NCBI RefSeq assembly: GCF_016808095.1
Contig: NC_068971.1
Coordinates: 10,242,501-10,306,500 of the forward strand
DNA: 64,000 nucleotides
Source: Vigna angularis
Taxonomy: Eukaryota; Streptophyta; Magnoliopsida; Fabales; Fabaceae
Reading direction: 5' to 3'
Every line of letters begins with the position of its first letter. Within the stretch, counting starts at the first letter, position 1. The notes under the pieces are model-generated. The model was not told the origin of the DNA and did no database searches. It saw only the letters and a list, made by a program, of their open reading frames with translations. Below, piece after piece: positions 21,420 to 32,068 of this stretch. The translations under genes were made by a program, and so were the position numbers.

Positions 21420-22650
21420 GTCTTCAACATAGGAAAAATGTCAACATACTCTTACAGTAAAAACCATCACTAATACAGTAAAGGGAAACCACAACGGTTA
21501 TTTTCGCTTATACGCAGCGGTTCCGCAACCGAGGCGTATACAGGCGAGGCAAAAAGGGGTAGGCTTTTTGCCTCAGTTCTGAACCGAGAAAAATGTCGTA
21601 TCAGGAAAATCAGTATCGTAGAGTCGCGCAGCGGAATAAAAGTAAGCGGAAAGCGTGTTACGGTCACAACTCAAGTTACGATAGTCCGTTTCAAAAATTG
21701 ATTTTCTTAGTGAACTTTTATCGAACAGTAGATTTTCTAAAAGTTTAAAGAGTATAGAGTTCAAGAAAATCAACACAGAAAATTTATCCTGGTTCGAATC
21801 AAAAGATTCTACGTCCAGTCATTGATCACTATAAATAGTGATTAACCTTTTTCACTAAAAATAGTGTTTGTACAGATTACAAGATATGAAGTAGAGATTA
21901 AGAAACGAGAACACCTTTCGCTCGACAAACGAACGGAAGAACCTTCCTTCGACAAACAAACCGAAAGAACCTGTTCAGCCTGTAAGACCCTTAAAATTAC
22001 TTGTAATTAAGATACTAGATATTTTTGAAATAAAAAATAATTTTATGTATAAATGCTACAATAAAATTCTACAGTAAAATACGTATCAGTACTACAGTAA
22101 AAATACCTCGTGAATCATGCGTTGCTACAGTACTGCTACAGGAAAAATGTAGTACAAGCTACAATACCGCTACAGTGAATCGTAGTACAGCTATAATACT
22201 GCTACAGTAATTGTAGTACAGCTACAATACTGCTATAGTACTGCTACAGTAACCCCAAACTTCAACTATAAAAAGGGGTGAGAAATGAAGTTTTAGGAGA
22301 GGAGAGTGAAATTGAGCAAAACTTTTGTCAAAAATAAGGAGATATTAGGAATAGAATTTGAGTTGTAGAGAAGGTAGCAAGAGCTTCTGAAGAGGTGCTC
22401 TTCATTCAGAAAGGAGCGAGAATCACGTAAGGGAAGCTACTTTTGAATCTTGAGTATACAATACTTTGCTTTTGTCTAATCCTAAATCTTGAATATGGAG
22501 TATTTTGTATCTGGATGATCTTGAATATTAATGACAACATGCTTCTCTGATGAGACCCAAGTTGATAGTTGTAAAACATGATATTGATTTTGTTATGCTA
22601 ATTGTACGTTATTGTTACTTAGAACATTTAGTTGTTTCTTTTGCAATTTT

Positions 22651-22985
22651 TGAAGGACGAGAAATTGTCTAACCGGTAGATTCAACTTCTTGTTTCCCCA
22701 GACCTTTTATTGTTTCTTATCTCTTTATATTGTATTTTTGGAAGGACGAGAAGTTGTCTAACCGGCTCTGCCAGATTCAACTTCTTGTTTCCCCAAACCT
22801 TTTATTTCTTATTTATTTATATTGTATTTTTGGAAGGATGAGAAGTTGTCTAACCGGCTCTGCCAGATTCAACTTCTTGTTTCCCTAGAAATTTTATTGC
22901 TTTATCTATTTTTGTATTGCATCTTTCTAGAAGGATGAGAAGTTGTCTAACCGGCTCTGCCAGATTCAACTTCTTGTTTCCCCTG
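22651..22985. repeat. ~92 bp tandem repeats in the solo LTR
   Basis: Four copies contain GAAGTTGTCTAACCGGCTC and AGATTCAACTTCTTGTTTCC at about 22,651, 22,740, 22,832 and 22,930. The unit 2 copies are at about 52,079-52,420. Each copy has short inverted segments (GAAGTTG...CAACTTC) that could form a hairpin. Confidence 0.9.
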
Positions 22986-23929
22986 AATTTTTATATTAAG
23001 ATTATTTTGATGGTAGGGGAGCTAATCCTTTCTTACATATGATATTTATACATGTTATGATCATGAATATGAGTTAGGAACATGTTAAAATTTTGGTAAT
23101 GGTAGTTATCTATTCACTCGTGTAAATTTAGTTTTCATGATTATAATTTTTCTTATTTTCGAGTTACTATGGTAAAACATTCCTTGTAATTGGTTTTACC
23201 ATTGGATTTTAATATATGAATCCTAAGACCTATTTCTTCACTTTGACTGTTCGGATCCACTACAAGAAATATGGCTATTACATACGGATTATTATATACG
23301 GATTATAATCCGTATATAATATACATATTACATACGGATATTATATACGGATTTTTACATACGAAAAATTCGTATATAAAAGTCGTATATAATGTTGGCG
23401 CGTGGTGGCGGGAAAGTTATCTAAGGATAGATCCGTATATAATTCCAATTATTCGTATGTAACTATATCCACGTGTTAGCTACCAATGTTACGTACGAAC
23501 TGGGAAAATAATTTACTTAAAAAAATTCTGATTAGAATGAAGCCAACCTGAAGCGAACCTCGAAGCCTATTCTTCTCAACACCCTCTAGCTTTTCTCTCT
23601 CCCTCGAACCCTATCCTTCTCAAAACCCTCGATCTTCTCTCTATCTCTCGAACCCTATTTGATCTCTCTCTCGAACCCTCGCGATTTCACATCTCTCTCT
23701 GAAGCACTCTTTGCTCTCATTGTCCCTCTCTCAAGCCCTCTGCGCCCTAGGTTTGTGATAATACTCCAGGAGCGGGAAGAGTTCGAAGAGAAGTGAAAAA
23801 TAGGAAGATTGTTCTGTGAGAAATGCGAATTAGGTCGCGTGTTCGGTGGAAAAGGAAGATTCAACGGCTGAATCGGTGAAATGATGCCAAAATGAGGATG
23901 TAATCGGTGGATTCGATGGAGAAGGCTAT

Positions 23930-24740
23930 AGTTTGGATGCAGGGGACTCTATTGTTGTTGCCATGTCCTTTTCCCACATGCTTAACTTGGCCAACTTGGC
24001 TGAGGAGGTCTAGATTTCTCGTCGTCGAAGGAACAAGGTGAAGAAAGGAGATTTTGCAGATGAGAACAATGCAACTACAGAATCAAACATTGAAGAAACT
24101 CTCAAGAAACTTGTATTTGGCTTGAAGAAGTCTCCTCAGGAAGTTTTTGATGCATGAAAAACCAGACTGTTGATCTGGTTCTTACTACTCATCCTACTCA
24201 ATCAATTCGTAGATCTTTGCATCAAAAGCACGCAAGGTTTGTTACAAAAGTATAGTGTTTTTCAGCTTCATTATTCAATTTTATACTTTCTTTGTTTAAG
24301 TTGGTTCAGGACACCAAAATTGAGCTTTCTGGTTTTGATCTGCATTGTAGGATAAGGAATTCTGTCTAAATTTTATGCCAAAGACATAACTCCTGATGAT
24401 AAGCAGGAGCTTGATGATGCCTTGCTAAGGGAGGTAAGTATCAAAACACTAGGATTATCTTCGTTGGTTTAGCAAACTGCATTAACCACGCCTTTGTTTG
24501 GAGTTTATTCTGCAGAAGAAGAAATGTTCAAGGTGAAAAGAAACAAAGGCTTCGTTGAGTCAATGACATTGTTGACAATTTTCTTTTGTTACTTTTGTCT
24601 ATGTTGTGCAGATTCAAGCTGGCTTCCGTACAAATGAAATCAAGAGGACCCCCCTAAGACCACAAGATGAGATGAGACCAGAGATGAGATACTTCCATGA
24701 AACAATTTAGAATGGTGTTTCCAGATTTCATCAAGCAATC
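23930..24740 (+). pseudogene. Captured phosphoenolpyruvate carboxylase (PPC) gene fragment
   Basis: Three consecutive exons of a plant-type PEP carboxylase are recognisable with introns kept. The enzyme carboxylates PEP to oxaloacetate in the cytosol. Exon a (23,930-24,236) encodes [20 protein letters not shown] and, after a one-base deletion near 24,157, [20 protein letters not shown]. Exon b (24,351-24,433) encodes [19 protein letters not shown]. Exon c (24,612-24,740) encodes [12 protein letters not shown] and MRYFHETI. The splice sites GTTTGT, GTAAGTA, TTGTAG and GTGCAG are visible. Stops at about 24,010, 24,154, 24,363 and 24,708 and a frameshift in exon c exclude a functional product. 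Only an N-terminal part of the ~965 aa enzyme is represented. Confidence 0.9.
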
Positions 24741-24825
24741 TGGCATGATTTTTTAATATGATTTTAAGCATGATTTATCAGAAAATAACCAAGGTTGGAA
24801 TTTCATCAAGCAATTCTTCGTCACC

Positions 24826-25010
24826 TACTAGTTGTAATGGATGTAACTCTCTCATAAATTCTGGTGAAGATGCTTTTCAAAGACCTATCCTTCTTGCATG
24901 GGAAGTGTTGGCAGCTCTTCCTTTTGTCCTTGAATCAATTTTAACTGCTTGCGTTCATGGGAGGATGTCATCACGATAATTGACGACAGGTTGGCTAGAT
25001 GCTACATTTA
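24826..25010 (+). pseudogene. Captured coding fragment, possibly Mediator subunit 33 (REF4-like)
   Basis: The translation contains LAWEVLAALPFVLESILTAC and HGRMSSR followed by a stop and LTTGW. This resembles, from memory, a conserved stretch near the N-terminus of plant MED33/REF4-type Mediator tail subunits. A further MNGT-like stretch lies near 25,155. The assignment is tentative. A second intron-containing gene fragment inside the element is more secure than its identity. Confidence 0.35.
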
Positions 25011-26403
25011 TTTCTCCACCAATCAAGTTTATTGTATCCATCAATTTGGTTTTGGTCCCACCTTTCTTGTTTGTATCCATCAACACGATAATTGTTTGTA
25101 TTTTACTTTCAGATTTTGACAGTTGGTACAAATCCTCTGCTCAATCACTTTGACATGAATGGCACGATCCTTTCACAAAGATAGTGTGCTCGTTCGTCAT
25201 CTTTTTCTATCTGCTTACATCCTATAGGGGTATGTTCTGTTTCAAAATCATTGCTAATTGTGTTTAGTACCAGTTGTCTGCTCAAACATGCTGGCGGACT
25301 CCTTGTTACTCTCTACTTTATGTGATATATAGTTGCATTACTGCGAAACTCATTTTAGGTTATGGCAATTGGAGGCTATGGTGGCCTTGTTGATGTTATC
25401 TCACAATTTGGCAGTCACATGTGCACGTTTCATTGTTAAGCAAAGTTCTCAGATAGTTTGAAAATTCTGATACCTCGGGATCAAGAACCCAAACAATTTC
25501 TAAGTAAGCTGTGACAAGCTTTGGGATTAAGATAGTTTTTGGCCTAACTTATTTCTAATTTTCTTCTCCTTATAAGAAGAAACACTATATATAAAAGTTA
25601 AAAAAAAAAGTAGTATATTTTTAGAAGAAATTATGAAGTATTAAATAAGCTAATTGGTGGAGCTTCTCTGAAGTGTTTATAGAGCTTCTTAAGTTGGATA
25701 TCATAATCCTGTCCACCGATGTTTTATGCTTTCCTTTATTTGTTGCATGTTTATATTTTTTGTAAACCTATAATTTACATTAACAAAAATCACTTAAATG
25801 ACTTTTTATAATTTTAAAAATTAGCAGTTCTTAAATATGTGCTTTTGAAACAATTTTATGTAAACCAAAGTAATTTTTGCTGAGAATTTTTAATTTTTAT
25901 TTTAGTTTTTATATCCATTAATGTGCAATCTACAGACATAGGAAATATAACTATGGCTTATTGCAAATGTACCCCATTAATTTCCTTTTAATATGAACTT
26001 TATGTTTAAAGTTATTTTTGTTGAAATGCATTCTTACCACAAATTTTAATATTACAATATCCACAATGTTGACACTAGTGTTCTAATTTCAATATGAAAT
26101 CCTTTGCAGCACCTTTTTAAGGAGTTATGGAAATGATATGATTAACATCGACCATTGTTGTTACCATCATTTAAGAGTATTAATCCATCTAAATAGGTAG
26201 CATTTCATTGGTTAAATTATATGTTCATCTTGCTTCCTTCCTAATTAACCATGAAATGTTTAATATGATTTATTATCTTGGAAAGGCCGTTTATGCAGGA
26301 ATATCTTCATTCTTATTTAGGTTTTTTTAACCTTTCATGGGATGGATAAACATTTCTTAAAAGGGTTCTTAAATGTTGTCAAAGCTAGTAAGATGAAAAT
26401 TTG

Positions 26404-26762
26404 GTGTTTAAGAGGCAGAATGAGCTTAAAGAAATTTACAGAGGAGTTCACATGGATGTCGATAGTGAATCTGCAAGACAGATTTTGACTAGTCTCATTG
26501 TGATACAAAACCTGTCATATTATCTCCTTTATATAGTTTTTAAAACTCTTTTTCTATTTTTTAAAACTATTTTTCACTTAAATACTTTCGAAAATTATTT
26601 TTGTGTTTGTCCATAGTGTTTGGTATTGGCTCTAAATTTTCCTTGATTACTTTTGATTGCTTTGCAGGTAATGTTGATCTGTCTCATTTGCTTTAAAACA
26701 TGGATGGTCAGATAAGACAAGCCAAGGAGCGAGCTCTGAGCAATATCTTAGATATGACAGGG
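26404..26762 (+). pseudogene. Captured 65-kDa microtubule-associated protein (MAP65) gene fragment
   Basis: Exon a (about 26,404-26,500) encodes FKRQNELKEIYRGVHMDVDS and ARQILTSLI. After an intron ending TTTGCAG at 26,667, exon b (26,668-26,762) encodes GNVDLSHLL, a stop, then NMDGQIRQAKERALSNIL. Both match the conserved region of plant MAP65 proteins, which crosslink antiparallel microtubules in phragmoplast and cortical arrays. One in-frame stop and the missing remainder make it non-functional. It lies in the same orientation as the PPC fragment. Confidence 0.88.
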
Positions 26763-28066
26763 AATCTTGTTTTGTAAATAAATAGTTGTTGGAATTAGTT
26801 TTTATAATTTTATTTTGGTTTTAACGGTGTAGCCCATAATGGCTTGACATACTGTAAAGTTGAAATTTAATATTAGAATATAATAGGTTATGATTTCGAG
26901 TTAGTTGAAAAATTTAGTTACACGTTATAAATCTAAAATTTGGATGAGTTATATATTTGACAGTGGATTCTTTTTAGTTCCACTTTGGTTTCAAGTATAA
27001 AGATACTAATGCTATAAAAAGATATTTTATATTAAATTAGTTATTCAAACATTTTTTTAATGTGTAAATTTTATGATAATATATAAATAATTTTTAATTT
27101 TTTTGGAAATAAATAATTACATACGGATTCTTTTCGTATGTAAGTTATATACAGATATTATATACGGATTTTTCGTATGTAAGTTATATACAGATTTTAT
27201 ATACAGATATTTCCGTATGTAATTTATATACGAATTTTTTCGTATATAATTTAGCTACGCTTATTTTATATACGGATTTTTATTCGTATATAATCCGTAT
27301 ATAATACAATTTTATATATGGATTTTGGATGTTATATACGGATTTTGACCGTATGTAATTGTGATTTTTTTTTTGTAGTGATCATTAATTAAGAGTCTGT
27401 ACTTGGAGAAATAAGTTCTGCATGTTTGAGTAAATTAATTACCCCTGTAATTTTGTTACTGAGTCCTCTCGGTAAAATATAGATTCTATTCTATTTGACC
27501 CTTAGATCAACTTGAAAATTTGATATATGATTCCTAAGATATATTACTATAATTTGATCGTTCGGATTTGTAATTATAAAAGTCTATGTGTTGAGAAATA
27601 AATTTTGAAATTTTGAAAAGTATGATGAACACTATATTTTTGTTCTTAAGTTATCATGGTAAAAACTTCAGATATATTTCATTTACCGTTACATTGAGCC
27701 CAAACTTTAATATGTAGTTCCTAAGACATGTTGATGTATTTTGGCTGATCTATGACCTTTGATTGGTGAAATTATGTTGAGTTATACTCGTTATGGGAAA
27801 GATGAGTTTATAATATGAAGTATGATATCTGGCAATATGTGTTTACTTTATTTTGGGTATTGACACGAAAACAGGTTATTGTCAATTTATGATTAAAGAA
27901 TGAACATGATTGAGTTAGGTGGATAAGCGGGTATGATTCGTTGATTTTATGAAATGTTGGGGTGGATATAAGAAATCATTACTTATGAAATGATGGTTAC
28001 TACTGGGAGTAGTATGTTCGGTTTATAGCATGAGCCTTGATATGAGCAAAGTAACACACGAGGTTT

Positions 28067-28240
28067 ATGAAAGCAGGCAGAAAGTGGTCTGACCATAAGA
28101 CTTTGACATAAACATATGATTCGTTAGTTTTATAGAAGCAGGCAGAGAGAGGTCTGACCATAAGGCTTAAGAAAGTAAGACATAGTATACAGGTAAGGCT
28201 TAAGGAAGCAAGCAGAGAGCGGTCTGACCATAAGGCTTCG
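28067..28240. repeat. ~69 bp tandem repeats in the solo LTR
   Basis: Three copies contain GAAGCAGGCAGAGAG and GGTCTGACCATAAGGCTT at about 28,067, 28,135 and 28,204. Unit 2 has them at about 53,375, 53,443 and 53,512. Confidence 0.9.
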
Positions 28241-28621
28241 TGAGTAAGCATGGTATACTTGTAAGGTTTATGAAAATGAGAAAGATGATTTTGAAGAAGT
28301 TAAGGAAAAAATGAATTAATGACATCGGGATAATGGTATTTATAAATTGCAGAAATACATGATTGAAATATTTATATTATAAGATCGAGCTTCTCCTATT
28401 CACAAGACTTGACTTAAGCAACTCTATTACTTGAGAACTTCCTCAGACAAACTGTATTCTCAAATGGCATAGATCCCTTTTCACTCTCAGATAGCTTCAC
28501 TTAGGCACAAAGTTCTAATACTCTCAAAATGAAAAGTTAAATTCTAAGAGCTGTGAAGACCTCTGTTTATACGCCCAGGTTCGTGCAGAGTCAGAACCTA
28601 AAAAGACATCTCTCAACTGCC

Positions 28622-28800
28622 AGTGATAATCGATTATCATAAATGATAATCGATTTTTTGTGTCCGTTATTATGGGGTTTTCAAAAAGGTGATCATCGAT
28701 TATCCTGGGGAATAATCGATTATTTGCACAACTTGGGCAATACCGACTCAAACTGGAATAATAGATTATCCTGAGCAATAATCGATTATTTGCTTGAGCA
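28622..28800. repeat. ATAATCGATTAT palindrome cluster in the copia LTR (unit 1)
   Basis: Several copies of a 10-12 bp perfect or near-perfect palindrome lie within 180 bp, often about 20 bp apart. Unit 2 carries the equivalent cluster at about 54,345-54,580 with one extra pair. Confidence 0.9.
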
Positions 28801-29019
28801 ACGCTTTTCCAAAGAGGCTCATGATAATTGATTATCTGCGCAAAGACTCTCTAAATAGGAAAACTTCTAAGTGTTCTTACATCAATAAAGTAATTCCTAT
28901 ACAATGAATTCTACAAATTGCTTTTAAAATAAGTACAACAAAAGTCTTCAAGTTCTTCATCTTGTAGCATCATCAAAACCATAATATCTTCAAAACACCA
29001 ATGCTCCTCATTGGTAACA

Positions 29020-29335
29020 ATCTTCTCCTTGTTGATGATGATAAAAAATCTCTTGATTAAAAGAATTTCTAATTTTCTACATAGATTTTAGACTTACAAA
29101 CATATAAACATGTTAGTAATAACTGTACTAATTGGAAATGTTCTCTCCCTTTTTTTATCATAAGCAGAAAGTAAAAATGACCAACCCATGGTGCCCCGAT
29201 GGGGTGACCCATTTTGACAGCTCTAGTTGCAAGTCCCACATCGACTATAGATAAAACAAATTTATAATATATAAGTAGATGCAAATTTCACCTTACAAAC
29301 CGGTTTTGTGGGGTTGAGTTACGCTTAAAGTATTA
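29020..29335. other. Junction of copia remnant with hAT/TRIM remnant (unit 1)
   Basis: A short stretch inside the copia polypurine tract (29,020-29,178) is joined directly to the last ~44 bp of an hAT element like that at 7,118-7,529. The start of the TRIM-like LTR (AGTCCCACATCGACTATAG) follows. Unit 2 has 1.6 kb more at this point (54,938-56,524), including copia gag, so unit 1 suffered a deletion here. Confidence 0.7.
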
Positions 29336-29861
29336 TTTGAATCCAATGTATTATTTGAAAATCAACTTAGAAAATATATCGATTTTTTAAAAATAAAACA
29401 CTGTCTTTAATTTAAGAATGACATAAAATATGAAGTAATCCTAAAAGTTAATTTTAAAAATTTTAACTGTTTCAATATTTAGAACTTGAGTTTAGACATC
29501 CACAAAATTTTAACGCTATTTTGTGAACTCTAGATAATTAAGTACCCGAATCATATTCTTTTTTTTTTTTATAAGATCCTATTTTAAGCTTATAAACGAT
29601 GATATAGAAAATACAAAACAATTTAAGATCAACATGAAAGGACTAAATCAAAATCTATACAAGTCAAATCCCACGAATATTAGAATTATGTCATAAGTAA
29701 ATATTGTTCAAACAAGCAAGATCGAAAACATTGAAATATGTTGACACATGCAATCCAAAAACACTTAAATATAGAAAAATGTCTTTGTTTACTAGTAACT
29801 TAGATAATTAACTATGATCATGTAGCTACTCTTCACCAACTTTAGTTGTAAATCAGTCTTT
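29336..29861. other. Intergenic DNA downstream of F-box copy 2
   Basis: AT-rich sequence with no gene recognised. It presumably contains the F-box 3' UTR and terminator. It matches 56,670-57,207 with scattered differences. Confidence 0.5.
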
Positions 29862-31040
29862 TCATGAAGGTAGCACTCTTACATGTCTGGTAGCAAACCT
29901 TTCAGCCTCAGAAGGTTGAGGCAAATGTACAAGAGATGCTATTTCATCCTCTCCCCATATATCTTCAAGGGGTCCATCTGGTTGTCTGCTTCGAGTAGTG
30001 TCTCTACCATTCATGCACCTCAAGCACGTTCCTGTTTCACAATATATAAGCTTTTCCATACTCGATGTTGGCAAAAGGTCCTTTAGCTCACTCATCTCTA
30101 CAAATGCTCGAGGATATGCTGTGTCCAGAATCAAACTGTTGCATATGTTCACCTTCTCCAAATCTTCCAAGAAATTCAGCACACACAACAATGCCTTCCA
30201 GCTAATTATTAAATGCCGAATGCTCAATATCTTCAACTTCGGGATGTATTTAGTCATGGCCAAAGCATGCTTTTCTTCAAAGTTGCCATCAGAAAATTTC
30301 AGCTCGGTGACGTTGTTGTAATATTTTCCAATAGCTAGGATCATGTAATAATTGGACACAGCAGAAGTAGTGGTAATGGATTCAAGACCTCTCCATAAGC
30401 TCAGTACGGTGTCCACTCCTGCTCTTAAGAAATCACCCGTCTTTGGTAGAACAACTCGTTTCAGGTTTGGGGTCCTACGAAAGAAAAACATGCATACACC
30501 GTGTAATACCAAATAGATTTCCAAATTCAAAAACAATTTTTTATTAAATATATTTCTACCAAGCACTTGTAGTTGTAAAAGTAGAATGAATATTTTCCAA
30601 GATATTTACCAAGCATTAAACTTATAGTTGTAGAAGTAGAATGGGTTTTGTCAAGATTTTTGAGGGAAACTTTACCTTTGTGCCACCATGATGAACTGTT
30701 CATTGGTTAGGTAAACATAAAAATTGAATATAATGTAGGTGGTATTTCCATTACTCAGATCAAGAAGATGTTTCAAGAATTGATTCATCTGCAAACTTGA
30801 GTGTCTGTAAGCTCCAACTTTATTGAATGGTATGTTGAAGCAGTAAGAACGGAGTCGGGAGAGATCAATCTTGTTCCATAGAGATGGGTCCCGACAAGCA
30901 TTATTCCAAGATTTGCAAACTAGGGAGGCAACTGCAACATCCACAACGTTGAGGGATAAAAAGATTTTTACAAGAATATCATATATCAAATCGTTATTCA
31001 CTTTCTGCTTTTTTCGAAATGTTGATTCCATATTCTCCAT
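29862..31040 (-). CDS. F-box/LRR protein, copy 2 (complete); join(29862..30474,30676..31040)
   Basis: Exon 1 (31,040-30,676; 365 nt) and exon 2 (30,474-29,862; 613 nt) join in frame (AG|G = Arg) to give 325 aa. The donor is GTAAAG at 30,675 and the acceptor TTTCGTAG ends at 30,475. The N-terminal F-box (about residues 15-60; LVCKSWNNACRDPSLWNKID) would bind SKP1 in an SCF ubiquitin ligase. The remainder has degenerate LRRs (LKRVVLP, LKILSIRHLIISWKALL, LEDLEKVNICNSL) and the closing CLRCMNG...EDIWGEDEIASL block seen in At3g48880-like F-box proteins. Substrate and pathway are unknown. A 5' UTR intron acceptor (TTTGCAG) lies about 15 bp upstream of the ATG. The exons straddle the unit 1/unit 2 border as I phase it. 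Confidence 0.87.
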
Positions 31041-32068
31041 TTGTTCACGTTTTCCTGCAAATATATGAATTTTTTTACATAATCAGTTTTAATTTTTCAT
31101 AAATAAGTTCCAAATCAAATAAGAAAAATCATGCAAACTCTATATTCAATATATATAGAATGAATACGGCATCCTTTGTTCCTCTACCCTTCCCATATGC
31201 ATTTTAGGTTCTACTTCTTCCTTTACTCTTCTCTTCTATTACACCAGCCTCCATCCTAAAATCTCCTAGGCTTCTCTCTCTCGGCCTCTCACCCTTCCAG
31301 TCAAGGATGTCCACAAAACGAAACAACATGTTAGAAAACACCATGCATGAAGACTCACGAGAAATACTACCCTTAAATCACAAAACACATGCATTAATTC
31401 CTACCATTGCTCTCACCGTGACTATGCAAGGAGCAAAGCCTTCTATCTCCCACAAGATTATTAATTCAACAGATTTTTTTTAAACGTTCATGATATAACC
31501 TAAATCTTTTAAAATATTCTCCAAATTTCACCCTTTATCTCTTCAAATCTTTTCTGTTGTAATCATGTTCTAGTGTGCATGGCCATTAACATAATAAAAC
31601 CTAATTCCACTCGCTGCCTTGTGAAAGAAACAAACCAAAGAAAACTTACGTCTCTCTCTTAAACTAAAGAAACCCATAAAATGATTTAATCACTTACGAT
31701 TTTAAAATAATTTATTCACATTCAAATAGACAAAACACTTAAAATGATTGCCATCAATAAAACAAATTACAAAACGATGAAGTATTAGTTTTGAAACGAA
31801 TGCATCTATCAATTCTAAATAGGGATTATAAAAAGCTCAAGAAATTTGAGTGATAAATTACTATATCAATATTTTACATATTTTTGTTTTACACATTAAG
31901 ATTTTGAATATCGTTACTTTTGTCTCTATGTAATTTGATTTTATTAAAAAACACTCATAAAAATTAAGAAAATTACGAGAGAAAAATTATGAGTGGCTTA
32001 AGAAATTGAGTAAAAGTCTTAAATATTGCATTGACAAAAATGGACTTTATTGTTTATTGAAAACAAAT
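31041..32068. other. Region between F-box copy 2 and FAS1-like copy 2
   Basis: Same content as 444-1,471: F-box upstream DNA, the direct repeat block at 31,578-31,750, then AT-rich sequence. No gene is seen. Confidence 0.5.

Larger units (their letters stand above)
23258..27380. mobile_element. Non-autonomous CACTA element carrying host gene fragments
   Basis: The termini are CACTACAAGAAAT on the left and TTTTTTTTGTAGTG on the right, with a 3 bp target duplication ATC (23,255-23,257 and 27,381-27,383). Unit 2 has the empty site (GGATCATTAATT at about 52,690). Subterminal arrays of TACATACGGAT/TATATACGGAT words in both orientations occupy about 23,276-23,465 and 27,118-27,355, as expected for CACTA transposase-binding regions. 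No transposase is encoded. The 3.6 kb interior holds intron-containing fragments of at least two unrelated host genes, so it is a Pack-CACTA-type transduplicating element. Confidence 0.93.
21981..28384. mobile_element. Long solo LTR (TGTAAGACCC type), 3'-truncated, with nested CACTA (unit 1)
   Basis: It starts TGTAAGACCC directly after CAGCC, as does the complete copy in unit 2 (51,396-54,066), but lacks the last ~380 bp and the second CAGCC. CTACAGTA-rich repeats lie at 22,060-22,255, followed by a TATA-like CTATAAAAAGGGG at about 22,265 that may be the LTR promoter. The length and termini suggest a Ty3/gypsy chromovirus LTR, but no internal domain is present to confirm it. Confidence 0.75.
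21420..29019 (-). mobile_element. Ty1/copia (SIRE-like) 3' LTR with nested insertions (unit 1)
   Basis: On the minus strand the right end begins TGTTACCAATGAGGAGC at 29,019. In unit 2 the adjoining sequence is a good polypurine tract and further on copia gag. The LTR runs left to about 21,420, but its exact left end is uncertain. It is split by a solo LTR (21,981 onward) that is itself split by a CACTA element. ATAATCGATTAT palindromes occur at 28,622-28,800. Identity to unit 2 is visibly lower than in the flanking LRR region. Confidence 0.6.
1..30597. repeat. Tandem array unit 1 (5' end outside window)
   Basis: The sequence at base 1 recurs at 30,598, and gene order then repeats. Offsets between units 1 and 2 are 30,597 up to the intronic LTR element, 29,419 after it, 29,417 from about 7 kb and 29,431 after the AT microsatellite. 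The changes are explained by indels in the LTR element and in simple repeats. Unit 1 alone contains the CACTA element at 23,258-27,380. The left boundary lies outside the window, so the unit limits used here are one choice of phase. Confidence 0.93.
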
